Source: Arenibacter arenosicollis
GTDB taxonomy: Bacteria > Bacteroidota > Bacteroidia > Flavobacteriales > Flavobacteriaceae
DNA: 64,000 nucleotides
Assembly: GCF_014397245.1 (NCBI RefSeq)
Contig: NZ_JACLHY010000013.1
Location: forward strand, 62,001-126,000
Reading direction: 5' to 3'
Part shown: one piece after another, positions 45,217-54,491 of the stretch
How the letters are laid out: each line of letters begins with the position of its first letter
Position numbering within the stretch: position 1 is the first letter of the stretch
Made by a program: the position numbers and the translations under genes
Notes under the pieces: generated by a model
Told to the model about the DNA's origin: nothing
The model's database searches: none
The model's input: only the letters and a program-made list of their open reading frames with translations

Positions 45217-47034
45217 CTATATCATTTTAGCCAAAAGTAAGGTAGCCAAAATCCATAAAATAAGACTCAATACTCCTCCTATCAGCAAGAAATGTTTGAA
45301 TTTATAATTCCCTATACCGTATATCAGGGTATTGGTCTGATAACCGACAGGTGTGAAAAAACTAAAATTCGCAGCGAACATAACTGCCAAAATAAAAGGT
45401 TTGAAATCAAGATTCAGACCATTGGCAACCGCAATCGCAATTGGGGTCATAATAATGGCCGTAGCATTATTGCTAACTACACCGCTCATTATCATGGTTA
45501 CCAGAAATAAAGTCCCGATAATTATTATTTCAGATTGCCCAACCAAATAATCCAATAAATGTTCGGAAATCCAAATATCGGCTCCACTGTTATGCATGGC
45601 AATCCCCAAGGGAAGCATACCCGCCAGTAAAAAGAAAATTTGCCAATTTACTTTTTTGTAAACACTATCCAAATTTAAATTATTGGTAACCAACAGCAAA
45701 CAAACTCCTGTAAGTGCACTTACCATAATGGACAACACACCCAGGGCAGCCAAAATAACCACCAAAAAAAGCACTGCCAAGGAGAAATATTTTCCAAAAG
45801 GCGAATGGACTTTTGTGGAATCAAACTCCTGTAAAAGCACCACATTTTCCATCTGTTCCAAAGATTTTAAGTTTTGCTTACCCACGTCCACTAACAACCT
45901 ATCTCCCGCCTTAAGGGCCAATTTCTCGGCACTGCTCCTCACTAAACGTTCTCGCATATTAGTAAGTTTCTTGCGTTTCTTAATGGCAATTGGCAATATA
46001 TCCTGTTGCATATAACCCCTTAGGTTACCTAAGGTCTTGCCTACAAGTACAGCTCCCGGTAGCATTAAAAGTTCAACAAATACCCTTTCTTCCAACTTCG
46101 AAACCTTCTCACCTTGTTCCTCATCATGGCCAATGTTCATCCAATAATTTTGTTCGTTGATACCCAAATTTTCAGATTCCTTTAGTTTGGACAAATTCTC
46201 TATATCGCACATTAATAGCAACTCATCATTTTCTTTGAGGGTAACATATTTTCCAGGTGAATTGTGAATCCTGTTGCCCCTTGTTAGTTTCAAAATGGAA
46301 ATCTCAGGATTACTGAATAAAAACGTATCCTCAATTTTTTTATTCACCAACTGTGATTCTCCTTTAATACGAATGTTGGTAATATAATTGCCAACACTAT
46401 AGTCGTCCCCCAAATCCCGGTTTTTACTCCATGGCAACCACCTAAGTGTTAAGGTGAGATATACAATGGCTACAGCTAAAAAAATGATGCCAATACCACT
46501 GAATTCAAAAAATCCAAGAGCCGGTGCCCCTAAATTCTTGGCAACGGAATTTACGATCAGGTTTGTTGATGTTCCCATTAAGGTACAGGAACCTCCCAAA
46601 ATTCCCGCAAAGGAAATGGGCAGTAATAATTTTGATTTTGAGATATTAAATCGCTCGGAAAGTTGATTTACTATTTTGATAAAAACGATGACCACTGCCG
46701 TAGTACTAATAAAAGCAGAAATACTAGCTGTAACGATCATAAAAATAGGGGCCATAAAGAACATGGGGAGCGATTTAATTTTACCCAATCCTGAAGTAAT
46801 CCATACAATAACCCCATTCTCCTCCATGGCAACGGCCAAAATCATTAATGCCAACACGGCAATAGTAGCACTATTGGAAAATCCACTTATGGCTTCTTCA
46901 GGGGTCACCAGCCCCAATAATGTTAAGGAAACAATTATAAAAAAGGCAATCTTATCTACCGGAAAAATTTCCAGAGCAAATAAGATTATGGTTATAAACA
47001 AAACCAAAAATACGAGACCCATATCCAGTGTCAT
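45217..47034 (-). CDS. SLC13/DASS-family transporter with two TrkA-C domains
   Basis: A 605-aa inner-membrane anion or carboxylate transporter. The N-terminal half starts with hydrophobic helices and GFSNSATIAVLALMILAVAM; a cytoplasmic insert (about 205-395) holds two TrkA-C (RCK_C) domains that could bind nucleotide or ligand; the second membrane half follows with NNATAIIMTPIAIAVA. This domain order is typical of bacterial SLC13 proteins annotated as sulfate or dicarboxylate permeases. The substrate cannot be assigned. Confidence 0.88.
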   Translation of the reverse strand: MTLDMGLVFLVLFITIILFALEIFPVDKIAFFIIVSLTLLGLVTPEEAISGFSNSATIAVLALMILAVAMEENGVIVWITSGLGKIKSLPMFFMAPIFMIVTASISAFISTTAVVIVFIKIVNQLSERFNISKSKLLLPISFAGILGGSCTLMGTSTNLIVNSVAKNLGAPALGFFEFSGIGIIFLAVAIVYLTLTLRWLPWSKNRDLGDDYSVGNYITNIRIKGESQLVNKKIEDTFLFSNPEISILKLTRGNRIHNSPGKYVTLKENDELLLMCDIENLSKLKESENLGINEQNYWMNIGHDEEQGEKVSKLEERVFVELLMLPGAVLVGKTLGNLRGYMQQDILPIAIKKRKKLTNMRERLVRSSAEKLALKAGDRLLVDVGKQNLKSLEQMENVVLLQEFDSTKVHSPFGKYFSLAVLFLVVILAALGVLSIMVSALTGVCLLLVTNNLNLDSVYKKVNWQIFFLLAGMLPLGIAMHNSGADIWISEHLLDYLVGQSEIIIIGTLFLVTMIMSGVVSNNATAIIMTPIAIAVANGLNLDFKPFILAVMFAANFSFFTPVGYQTNTLIYGIGNYKFKHFLLIGGVLSLILWILATLLLAKMI

Positions 47035-47156
47035 CCCATGGCAGTTAAGTTATTAATCGGAATCAAAAAACTAGGTCCCATCAGTTTCCCAACACAAAAA
47101 AAATCATGTTAGCAAGGCCCGAACTATAAGAATAAGGAGTAAAAAAGTCTGCTGTT

Positions 47157-47483
47157 TTATGAAAGAATTTCTACTATCTTCCGGCATTCTTCCATACATT
47201 TCACACAAGAATTTGCGCAATCCTCACAATGCTTATGGTCGTACTGTCCACATTGTTCGGCACACCACTGGCATACATCAGCACACAGAGCACAATAACC
47301 TTTGGAAAAGTTACTCTCGGTCATTAAAAATTTTAAAGTGGCAGAACAAGATTCAATACATAGAATACAACACAAGGGACAGTCATTTTTACTCTCCATC
47401 CCAGCCATTTGTATCAGGCAATATTCACAATCTTGAATACATTTCCGACAGGCTTCAATTCCCTCCAAATAAACAGATTCCAT
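47157..47483 (-). CDS. four-helix-bundle copper-binding protein (DUF326, Csp-like)
   Basis: A 108-aa cysteine-rich protein with about 20 Cys arranged along helices as CxxC/CxxxC pairs (CRKCIQDCEYC, CPLCCILCIESC, CALCADVCQWCAEQC, CEDCANSCVKCMEEC). This fits the copper-storage DUF326 family. There is no signal peptide with the chosen ATG (47483), so it would be cytosolic. An upstream open extension of 45 residues lacks family features and was not used. It probably binds Cu(I) through its Cys pairs. Confidence 0.88.
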   Translation of the reverse strand: MESVYLEGIEACRKCIQDCEYCLIQMAGMESKNDCPLCCILCIESCSATLKFLMTESNFSKGYCALCADVCQWCAEQCGQYDHKHCEDCANSCVKCMEECRKIVEILS

Positions 47484-47560
47484 AGTAGAACATTTAGAAT
47501 TCCAATTAAAATTAGTCTTTTCCCATTTCAAATAATTGCTCGAACCGACAATTAATGAAC

Positions 47561-47863
47561 TCAAATGAATACAAAAAATACCTCCCATAAATAATACCTC
47601 CCATAAAAAATAACCCAATTCGAATAATAGCTATTGAGGATACAAGATTGGACAGGTATTTTCTTTAGGTCCTTGATGGTGTAGGCGGTTAGAGCAATCA
47701 CTATTCCCTTTCCATCTGGCTCTGAACCTATTGGGCTATGGCCCATTAATCTTCCCCTTTCCGATATCTTGTTGAAGAATTTGTTCTTGCCGATTTCCTT
47801 TTTGTATTCAGAATAGACCGTATGATCAATTTCTATCATATCTTTGTCCAGTGCCCCGACCAC
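47561..47863 (-). pseudogene. possible C-terminal gene remnant, not recognised
   Basis: An open frame of about 100 codons whose first ~75 residues look protein-like (balanced composition, no runs), for example GRLMGHSPIGSEPDGKG, followed by a hydrophobic low-complexity tail from the repeat region. It has no ATG; the frame starts after a TAA and could begin at a GTG. Its composition differs from the flanking non-coding DNA. It may be the decayed end of a deleted gene. No family was recognised. Confidence 0.3.
47577..47607. repeat. 15-bp tandem direct repeat
   Basis: Two perfect 15-nt copies of AATACCTCCCATAAA separated by one base (period 16). They lie upstream of the copper-binding gene on its minus strand. 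Two copies can arise by slippage or serve as paired binding sites. Confidence 0.7.
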
Positions 47864-47976
47864 AAAGGGTTGTTCTAAGGTTTTTACAATTTAAAAATTC
47901 AGATATCCACACCCCTTTCTTTTGATTTAAAAAGTTTAAATTACCCCATAAAGGAATTTTAGTCCATAAAAGAATA

Positions 47977-49899
47977 ATGAAGAATACCATTTCGCATAGA
48001 GTTGCCGATTTTTTAAAAAACTTCCCTCCTTTCAATGTCTTGGATCAAAAAGATCTTGAAACCCTTTCAGAGGAAATCACCATCATCTACAAGGAAAAGG
48101 ATAATATTATATTTGCTGAGAACGACGAACCCCATCCATATTTCTATGTAGTAAACAAGGGGGCTGTTGCCCTTAAAAAGGGAACGGACAAGAGCATCAT
48201 GGATATGTGCGATGAAGGGGATATTTTTGGTCTTAGACCATTAATGGCTCAGGAGAATTACAAAATGACCGCAAAAGCGCATGAAGAAAGTATTTTATAT
48301 GCCATTCCTATCAACATATTTAAACCATACGCCCAAAAAAATACGGCTGTGGGTAATTTTCTAATTGAAAGTTTTGCCTCCAACACCAGAAATCCATATT
48401 CACAAAGTCATCGAGGTAAGTTGTATGATGAAGTACTGGACATAAATCCTGTTGGACCCAACTCCCAGATATTGGATTTACAGTCTGTTCAGTATTCCAG
48501 AAAATTGGTAACCTGTTCCGCAAGTACTTCGGTAAAAACGATAGCGCGTAAAATGACCGAAAAAAATGTAGGCGCTATGCTGGTGGTAAAAGATAAGCTA
48601 CCAATCGGCATCATAACGGACAAAGACCTGCGAAACAATATTGTTACCGGCAAATATCCCATAACCACTAAAGCTTCTGCAATAATGGTTTCGCCGGTAA
48701 TCACCTATAGCAAAAACTTGACCATAACCCAGGCACAGATGGCAATGATGAAAAGTAACTTCAGTCATTTATGTATCACCAAGGATGGCACCCCCAACTC
48801 AAAGGCCATTGGAATACTATCCAAGCATGACGTTATGGTGGCCTTAGGAAACAATCCGGCAGTACTGATCAAGGCCATAAAAAGATCTAAGAAAATAAAA
48901 TCAATTAAGCAGATTAGAAAAAGTATTACCCATCTCCTGCAGGACTATTTGGATCAAAATATTCCAATTAAACTGACTACCAAAATAATTTCGGAACTGA
49001 ATGATGCCTGCGTTAAACAAATAATTAAAATTTCTTTGGAAGAAATGCCCACAAAACCTCCTGTAAAATTTGCGTGGCTTGCGCTCGGTAGCCAAGGACG
49101 GAGTGAGCAACTCTTACAGACCGATCAGGACAACGCCCTGGTCTTTGAAAATGTTCCAGAAGACAAGCTTATAAAAACAACGGCGTATTTTTTAGAATTG
49201 TCCAAACTCATAAATAAAGGCCTGTTTGATATAGGCTACGAATATTGTCCTGCTGAAATGATGGCCTCCAACCCAAATTGGTGCCTAAGCTTGGATGAAT
49301 GGAAAAAAACCATCTCCCAATGGATAATTAATCCAGGGACGGATGAGGTGTTGCTGTCCTCCATATTTTTTGACTACAACATTACCTATGGCGATGTAAA
49401 TTTAGTAAACGAATTATCGGAGCACATTTTTGAAGCCACCAAAAAATATCCTATTTTCTATTTACACTTGGCCAGTGGGGCCTTGCAAAATCCTTCTCCA
49501 ACAGGTTTCTTCAGACAACTACTGGTAGAGGAAGACGGGGAGCACAAAGATTCCTTCGATGTAAAAAGAAGAGCCCTAATGCCTTTGACCGATGCGGCGA
49601 GAGTATTGATTTTATCCCATTCGGTTAAATCCATTAATAGTACCGCGGAACGATTTGAAAAATTGGCGGAATTGGAACCTAACAACGAGGAAATCTTTAT
49701 GGCCTGCTCCTATGCTACCAGAGCCTTGTTGAAATTTAGGACCAAACAAGGATTGCTCCATAATGATTCGGGAAGATATATTGCCATAGATAAATTAACC
49801 AAGGAAGAAAAAATTAAACTAAAAAGGACTTTTAAAACCATAAAGGAAATACAAGAATTGGTAAGTATTAGATTCAAAGTTTCAAACCTATTGCGATGA
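47977..49899 (+). CDS. cNMP-binding/CBS/DUF294 nucleotidyltransferase-like protein
   Basis: A 640-aa cytosolic signalling protein. Domains in order: cyclic-nucleotide-binding-like (about 15-130), a CBS pair (about 160-290), DUF294 nucleotidyltransferase-like domain (about 305-440) with GSQGRSEQLLQTDQDNA (371-386; Asp383 and Asp385 as likely metal ligands), and the DUF294 C-terminal helical domain (about 475-625). It resembles GlnD-type uridylyltransferase cores under ligand control. It overlaps the exonuclease gene by 4 nt (ATGA), so the two are made together. Ligand and target are unknown. Confidence 0.88.
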   Translation: MKNTISHRVADFLKNFPPFNVLDQKDLETLSEEITIIYKEKDNIIFAENDEPHPYFYVVNKGAVALKKGTDKSIMDMCDEGDIFGLRPLMAQENYKMTAKAHEESILYAIPINIFKPYAQKNTAVGNFLIESFASNTRNPYSQSHRGKLYDEVLDINPVGPNSQILDLQSVQYSRKLVTCSASTSVKTIARKMTEKNVGAMLVVKDKLPIGIITDKDLRNNIVTGKYPITTKASAIMVSPVITYSKNLTITQAQMAMMKSNFSHLCITKDGTPNSKAIGILSKHDVMVALGNNPAVLIKAIKRSKKIKSIKQIRKSITHLLQDYLDQNIPIKLTTKIISELNDACVKQIIKISLEEMPTKPPVKFAWLALGSQGRSEQLLQTDQDNALVFENVPEDKLIKTTAYFLELSKLINKGLFDIGYEYCPAEMMASNPNWCLSLDEWKKTISQWIINPGTDEVLLSSIFFDYNITYGDVNLVNELSEHIFEATKKYPIFYLHLASGALQNPSPTGFFRQLLVEEDGEHKDSFDVKRRALMPLTDAARVLILSHSVKSINSTAERFEKLAELEPNNEEIFMACSYATRALLKFRTKQGLLHNDSGRYIAIDKLTKEEKIKLKRTFKTIKEIQELVSIRFKVSNLLR

Positions 49900-50561
49900 T
49901 AGATTTTTTTAAAAAAAAAGTACCCGACTATCCTGATTTTTGGTGGGAATATGAGAATAGTTTTAATGAAAAGCTAACAGATGATCTTAGCGCGGTAAGA
50001 TTCGTGGTCCTGGATACGGAAACAACGGGCTTCGATTATTTAAACGATAGGATACTTTGTATTGGTGCCCTCAGTTTGATCGACAAGAACATCGCCTTGA
50101 ACCAAAGTCTGGAACTGTTTTTAAAACAGGAACACTACAATGCAGAAACCGCCAAAATCCATGGTATACTCAAAGATGGTGGCGACTCTTGTATCAGTGA
50201 AATTGAAGCCATGGAAAAACTTTTGAGGTACTTAAAAAATGCCGTAATCGTTGCCCATCACGCCATTTTTGATATAACTATGATCAACAGGGCTTTGGAA
50301 AGAAATGGCCTTCCCAAATTAAGGAACAAGGTACTTGACACTTCAAACCTCTATAAAAAAACCCTCCTTACCTCCAATGTGTTTAAAAAGAAAGAACACT
50401 ATTCCCTGGATGAACTGGCCGAAAAGTTTGATATCTCCAAAAAGGATAGGCATACAGCCATAGGTGATGCCTACATCACCGCCATAGCCTTTTTAAAAAT
50501 AAAGAGTCGATTAAAAGGCAAAGGTCAATTAAGATTAAAAGACCTATTGAAAATGGGATAA
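49896..50561 (+). CDS. DEDDh-family 3'-5' exonuclease
   Basis: A 221-aa nuclease of the DnaQ/epsilon fold. Exo I is VLDTETTGFDYLNDRIL with Asp40 and Glu42, Exo II is in HHAIFDITMINRAL, and Exo III is HTAIGDAYITA with the His and Asp of the DEDDh class. It is translationally coupled to the DUF294 protein, an association also seen in other bacteria. The substrate (DNA, RNA or nucleotide) is not known. Its stop is directly adjacent to the stop of convergent purC, with no gap. Confidence 0.9.
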   Translation: MIDFFKKKVPDYPDFWWEYENSFNEKLTDDLSAVRFVVLDTETTGFDYLNDRILCIGALSLIDKNIALNQSLELFLKQEHYNAETAKIHGILKDGGDSCISEIEAMEKLLRYLKNAVIVAHHAIFDITMINRALERNGLPKLRNKVLDTSNLYKKTLLTSNVFKKKEHYSLDELAEKFDISKKDRHTAIGDAYITAIAFLKIKSRLKGKGQLRLKDLLKMG

Positions 50562-51518
50562 TTATTTTAAGGACGATAGGTATCCCAAAACATTTTTCTC
50601 AATTCTGGACTGTATATCCGAAATGTCCGCTTTGATAAATTTTTCCCCTGTAATATTTTCATAGAGCTCTATATACCTTTCCGATACAGTTTGAATATAG
50701 TCATCCGTCATTTCAGGAACGACCTGTCCTTTTAAACCTTGAAAATTATTACTTATCAGCCATTGACGAACAAATTCCTTGGACAATTGCTTTTGGGCCT
50801 CTCCCCTATTCTGGCGCTCCCCATAGCCTTCGGCATAGAAATAACGGGAAGAATCCGGAGTATGGATTTCATCAATTAGTACAATCTTCCCATCTTTGGT
50901 CTTCCCAAATTCATATTTAGTATCCACTAAGATCAGTCCCCTTTTAGCAGCTATTTCGGTTCCCCTTTGGAAGAGTGCTTTGGTATAGGCTTCAAGGATT
51001 AGGTAATCTTCCTCACTAACAATCCCTTTTTCCAAAATGTCTTCCCTGGAAATATCCTCATCATGGTCTCCCATTTCGGCCTTTGTAGCAGGGGTAATGA
51101 TTGGAGAAGGAAACTTGTCATTCTCCTGCATCCCATGGGGCATGGCAACGCCACACAGCATTCTTTTTCCAAGTTTGTATTCCCTTGCGGCGTGTCCTGA
51201 TAGGTAACCTCTAATTACCATTTCTACCTTGAAGGGCTCACAAGCGAAACCAACGGCAACATTGGGGTCAGGGGTAGCCATTAACCAGTTGGGGACTATA
51301 TCGGCAGTATCCGCCATCATCTTGGTGGCAATTTGGTTAAGAATTTGCCCCTTGTAAGGAATCCCTTTTGGCATGACCACATCAAAAGCCGATAGCCTAT
51401 CTGTAGCTACCATTACCAAAATATTATTTTCAAGATGATATACTTCCCTAACCTTTCCTTTATATAGGCTCTTTTGACCTGGAAAATGAAAATTTGTGTC
51501 AATTATCGTATTACTCAT
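50562..51518 (-). CDS. purC: phosphoribosylaminoimidazole-succinocarboxamide synthase
   Basis: A 318-aa SAICAR synthetase of purine synthesis. It has the N-terminal [24 protein letters not shown], the central [13 protein letters not shown] and a [13 protein letters not shown] metal and substrate segment. The ATG at 51518 was chosen; the longer open frame would overlap the end of phoH and adds no conserved residues. It lies 10 nt after phoH on the same strand. Confidence 0.96.
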   Translation of the reverse strand: MSNTIIDTNFHFPGQKSLYKGKVREVYHLENNILVMVATDRLSAFDVVMPKGIPYKGQILNQIATKMMADTADIVPNWLMATPDPNVAVGFACEPFKVEMVIRGYLSGHAAREYKLGKRMLCGVAMPHGMQENDKFPSPIITPATKAEMGDHDEDISREDILEKGIVSEEDYLILEAYTKALFQRGTEIAAKRGLILVDTKYEFGKTKDGKIVLIDEIHTPDSSRYFYAEGYGERQNRGEAQKQLSKEFVRQWLISNNFQGLKGQVVPEMTDDYIQTVSERYIELYENITGEKFIKADISDIQSRIEKNVLGYLSSLK

Positions 51519-51528
51519 TCCGCAACTA

Positions 51529-52482
51529 TCAATTATTATGCTCAATTCCTTTATAGGCCTCTATAACCTTTTTAACCAGTTTATGTCTAATTACATCCTT
51601 ATCGTCCAAATATATAATCTCTATACCTTCAACATTTTGCAGAACCAAAAGGGCTTCTTTTAATCCAGAAATCAGACGTCTGGGTAAATCAATTTGTCCA
51701 GGATCTCCGTTGATTAAAAATTTTGCATTTTTTCCCATTCTCGTCAGGAACATCTTCATCTGGGCATGGGTAGTGTTCTGGGCTTCATCCAAAATTACAA
51801 ATGCATTGTCCAACGTTCTTCCTCTCATAAAGGCCATAGGAGCAATCTGTATGGTACCATTTTCCAAATAATGGACCAGTTTCTCTGGCGCGATCATATC
51901 CCTTAAAGCATCGTATAAGGGTTGCATATAGGGGTCGAGCTTTTCCTTAAGGTCGCCAGGTAGAAAGCCTAAATTTTCACCTGCCTCAACGGCCGGTCTT
52001 GTCAAAATAATGCGTTTTACCTGCTTTTCCTTCAAAGCCTTTACAGCCAATGCTACCCCTGTATAAGTTTTTCCCGTACCTGCAGGTCCAACGGCAAAAA
52101 CCATATCACTATTCCTAGCTGCATCTACAAGTCTTCGCTGGTTTACTGTTTGGGCCTTTATTAACCTTCCACTTACACCATGGACCAAAACTTCCCCGCT
52201 AATTTCGGAGGATTGAATCTCTTCCTGTCCATTGCTGGCCAAAAGTCGCTCAATACTATTTTCATCCAATTTATTATACTTGGCGTAGTGGGAGGTTAGA
52301 AGATCAAACCTTCGGTCGAATTCGTCCAGTAGGTCTTCATCCCCATAAACCTTTATTTTGTTTCCACGGGCAACAATTTTAAGCTTGGGAAAGTGCTTTT
52401 TTAATAAATCTATATTCTCATTATTCTGTCCAAAAAATTCCCTTGGGCTAATGTCTGTAAGTTCTATTATAAGTTCGTTCAA
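51529..52482 (-). CDS. phoH: PhoH-family ATPase
   Basis: A 317-aa cytosolic NTPase with an N-terminal KH-like region (about 20-65) and a P-loop domain with Walker A GPAGTGKT (132-139) and Walker [10 protein letters not shown]. PhoH proteins are thought to act in RNA metabolism. The start is TTG at 52482 ([18 protein letters not shown], close to relatives); the frame closes upstream without an ATG. It probably forms an operon with purC. Confidence 0.93.
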   Translation of the reverse strand: MNELIIELTDISPREFFGQNNENIDLLKKHFPKLKIVARGNKIKVYGDEDLLDEFDRRFDLLTSHYAKYNKLDENSIERLLASNGQEEIQSSEISGEVLVHGVSGRLIKAQTVNQRRLVDAARNSDMVFAVGPAGTGKTYTGVALAVKALKEKQVKRIILTRPAVEAGENLGFLPGDLKEKLDPYMQPLYDALRDMIAPEKLVHYLENGTIQIAPMAFMRGRTLDNAFVILDEAQNTTHAQMKMFLTRMGKNAKFLINGDPGQIDLPRRLISGLKEALLVLQNVEGIEIIYLDDKDVIRHKLVKKVIEAYKGIEHNN

Positions 52483-52522
52483 AGAAGAGAGGTGTTAATA
52501 GGTTTAGATATGAAATATATAT

Positions 52523-52552
52523 TTTGCTTCGCTGATTTTTTGTGTAATTTTG
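52523..52552 (+). promoter_or_regulatory. promoter of the SAM hydrolase/gldFG operon
   Basis: TTTG (52523-52526), an 18-nt spacer and TAATTTTG (52545-52552) match the Bacteroidota consensus, 60 nt before the ATG. Confidence 0.6.
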
Positions 52553-52611
52553 TTTAACAAACTTAAGTAAAAAAACAACTTACCAACTCAAAAACATATC
52601 AACAGTCCTCT

Positions 52612-53442
52612 ATGGCTATAATTACATTAACTACAGATTTTGGATATAAAGATCATTTTGTAGGCGCCATAAAAGGTACAATTTACAAAGAATTGTCGGA
52701 CGCAAAAATTGTTGATATTTCACATTCCATAGCGCCGTTCAACATTCAGGAATGCGCATATATATTAAAAAACTCCTATAAAAATTTCCCAGATGGCAGT
52801 ATTCATATTGTAGGGGTAGATTCTGAATTGTCCCCTGAAAACCAACATATAGCAGTTTTGGTGGACAACCACTATTTTATAATGGCCAACAATGGGGTAA
52901 TAGGGCTCATAATATCTGAAATAGTTCCAGAAAAAGTGGTGGAAATTCAATTGCCTAACAGTGTAGATAGTTCTTTTCCCGAAATGGATGTTTTTGTTAA
53001 GGCAGCAAGCCATATAGCACGGGGCGGGAAATTGGAAGTAATAGGCAGGCCTTTTAAGGACCTAAAAGACCTAAGGGAATTCAATCCTAGAATTTCCGAT
53101 AACAAGACAACCATTTCGGGCAGTGTCATATATATCGACAACTACGGCAATGTGGTGACCAACATTCAACAGAGCATTTTCAAGACCATTGGCAAGGGTA
53201 GAACCTTTGAATTGCAGGCACGAAACAAAAAAATACGGGAAATCCATAATAAATACGGTGACATTATAAATTACAATCTGGAAAAAAGTCAACGCAAATC
53301 TCCTGGGGAGTTGTTGGCCCTCTTTAATTCATCCGGATATTTGGAAATTGCTATCTACAAAAGTGACCTCAATACCGTTGGTGGAGCCTCTACCTTATTG
53401 GGTCTGGATTATCGGGATACGGTAATGATTAATTTTGCCTAA
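52612..53442 (+). CDS. SAM hydroxide adenosyltransferase (DUF62)
   Basis: A 276-aa enzyme of the chlorinase/fluorinase superfamily that uses hydroxide to cleave S-adenosylmethionine into adenosine and methionine. The N-terminus ITLTTDFGYKDHFVGAIKG, a VDISHSIAPFNI segment, and the C-terminal domain with VIYIDNYGNVVTNI match the family. It begins an apparent operon with the ABM protein and gldFG. Confidence 0.93.
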   Translation: MAIITLTTDFGYKDHFVGAIKGTIYKELSDAKIVDISHSIAPFNIQECAYILKNSYKNFPDGSIHIVGVDSELSPENQHIAVLVDNHYFIMANNGVIGLIISEIVPEKVVEIQLPNSVDSSFPEMDVFVKAASHIARGGKLEVIGRPFKDLKDLREFNPRISDNKTTISGSVIYIDNYGNVVTNIQQSIFKTIGKGRTFELQARNKKIREIHNKYGDIINYNLEKSQRKSPGELLALFNSSGYLEIAIYKSDLNTVGGASTLLGLDYRDTVMINFA

Positions 53443-53457
53443 AATGAGAATTAACAA

Positions 53458-53754
53458 ATGTTGGTAAGAATTGTAAAATTAACTTTCAAAAAGGAAAATA
53501 TTGCTAGTTTTGAAGCCATCTTTGAAAAAAACAAAAGGAAAATCAGACAGGTAGAAGGTTGCACCTTCCTGGAATTGTTACAGAGCAAAGAAGAGGAAAA
53601 TATATTTTTCACTTATAGTTATTGGAATAGCGATACCGATCTGGAAAACTATAGAAATTCGGAATTTTTCAAGTCCGTCTGGAGTAAGACAAAACTATTA
53701 TTTGAGGACAAACCAGAAGCCTGGAGCCTCATAAAGAAGGAAACCGTTAATTAA
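53458..53754 (+). CDS. antibiotic biosynthesis monooxygenase-domain protein
   Basis: A 98-aa single-domain ABM-fold protein. LVRIVKLTFKKENIASFEAI opens the fold; VEGCTFLELLQ and FFTYSYWNSDTDLENYRNSE are typical of the family of small quinol monooxygenase-like dimers. It lies 15 nt after the SAM hydrolase and 5 nt before gldF. Substrate unknown. Confidence 0.85.
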   Translation: MLVRIVKLTFKKENIASFEAIFEKNKRKIRQVEGCTFLELLQSKEEENIFFTYSYWNSDTDLENYRNSEFFKSVWSKTKLLFEDKPEAWSLIKKETVN

Positions 53755-53759
53755 TTTGT

Positions 53760-54491
53760 ATGCTTGCCATATTTAAAAGAGAAATTCAATCATTCTTTAC
53801 TTCGCCCATTGGTTATCTGGTGATTGGATTATTTTTAGTGCTTAGTGGATTGTTCCTATGGGTCTTTAAGGGACCTTTCAATGTATTTGAATACGGCTTT
53901 GCCGATCTAAGCAATTTCTTTCTACTTGCCCCATGGGTATTTCTTTTCTTGATACCTGCCATCACCATGAAAAGTTTTTCCGAAGAAAAGAAACTAGGTA
54001 CTTTGGAGCTTCTTTTTATTAAGCCCATTTCTCTCTGGGAAACGGTATTGGGAAAATTTTTAGGGACATTCTGTTTGGCTTTGATAGCCATATTGCCCAC
54101 ACTTCTTTATATGTATACCATTTCCCAATTAGGTGTTACCATCGGTAATTTGGATATGGGAATGGTCTTGGGATCCTATTTTGGGCTATTGTTCTTAATT
54201 GCCAGTTATACGGCTATTGGACTATTTGCCTCTACCCTTTCCGAAAACCAAATTGTAGCCTTTATTATTGGCATGGTACTGTGTTTTCTTATGTTATATG
54301 GTTTTGAAAGTTTGGCCACCGTATTGCCAAATGGCCCTATAATAATTTTTGTTGAAAACCTTGGAATGAAGGCCCATTTTGAAAGTATCGCTAGAGGAGT
54401 ATTGGATACAAGGGATGTTATATATTTTATAAGTCTCACCTTATTTTTTCTTTACCTGACCATTATTCAACTTAAAAATCAAAATAGATAA
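53760..54491 (+). CDS. gldF: gliding-motility ABC transporter permease GldF
   Basis: A 243-aa inner-membrane permease with six hydrophobic helices. The N-terminus MLAIFKREIQSFFTSPIGYL and the later PAITMKSFSEEKKLGTLELL are characteristic of GldF. With GldG and the ATPase GldA it forms an ABC transporter linked to gliding motility; gldA is not in this window. The stop shares one base with the gldG start. Confidence 0.95.
   Translation: MLAIFKREIQSFFTSPIGYLVIGLFLVLSGLFLWVFKGPFNVFEYGFADLSNFFLLAPWVFLFLIPAITMKSFSEEKKLGTLELLFIKPISLWETVLGKFLGTFCLALIAILPTLLYMYTISQLGVTIGNLDMGMVLGSYFGLLFLIASYTAIGLFASTLSENQIVAFIIGMVLCFLMLYGFESLATVLPNGPIIIFVENLGMKAHFESIARGVLDTRDVIYFISLTLFFLYLTIIQLKNQNR

Larger units (their letters stand above)
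47484..47976. other. gap with short direct repeat and a possible gene remnant
   Basis: A 493-nt stretch between the copper-binding gene and the cNMP/CBS protein. It holds a 15-bp direct repeat (47577-47591 and 47593-47607) and one protein-like open frame on the minus strand, annotated separately. Otherwise no gene, RNA or promoter was recognised. Confidence 0.5.

Noticed and set aside
47826-48035. 69-codon minus-strand frame opposite the start of the cNMP/CBS gene
   Set aside because: It overlaps the coding start on the other strand and shows no protein-like features.
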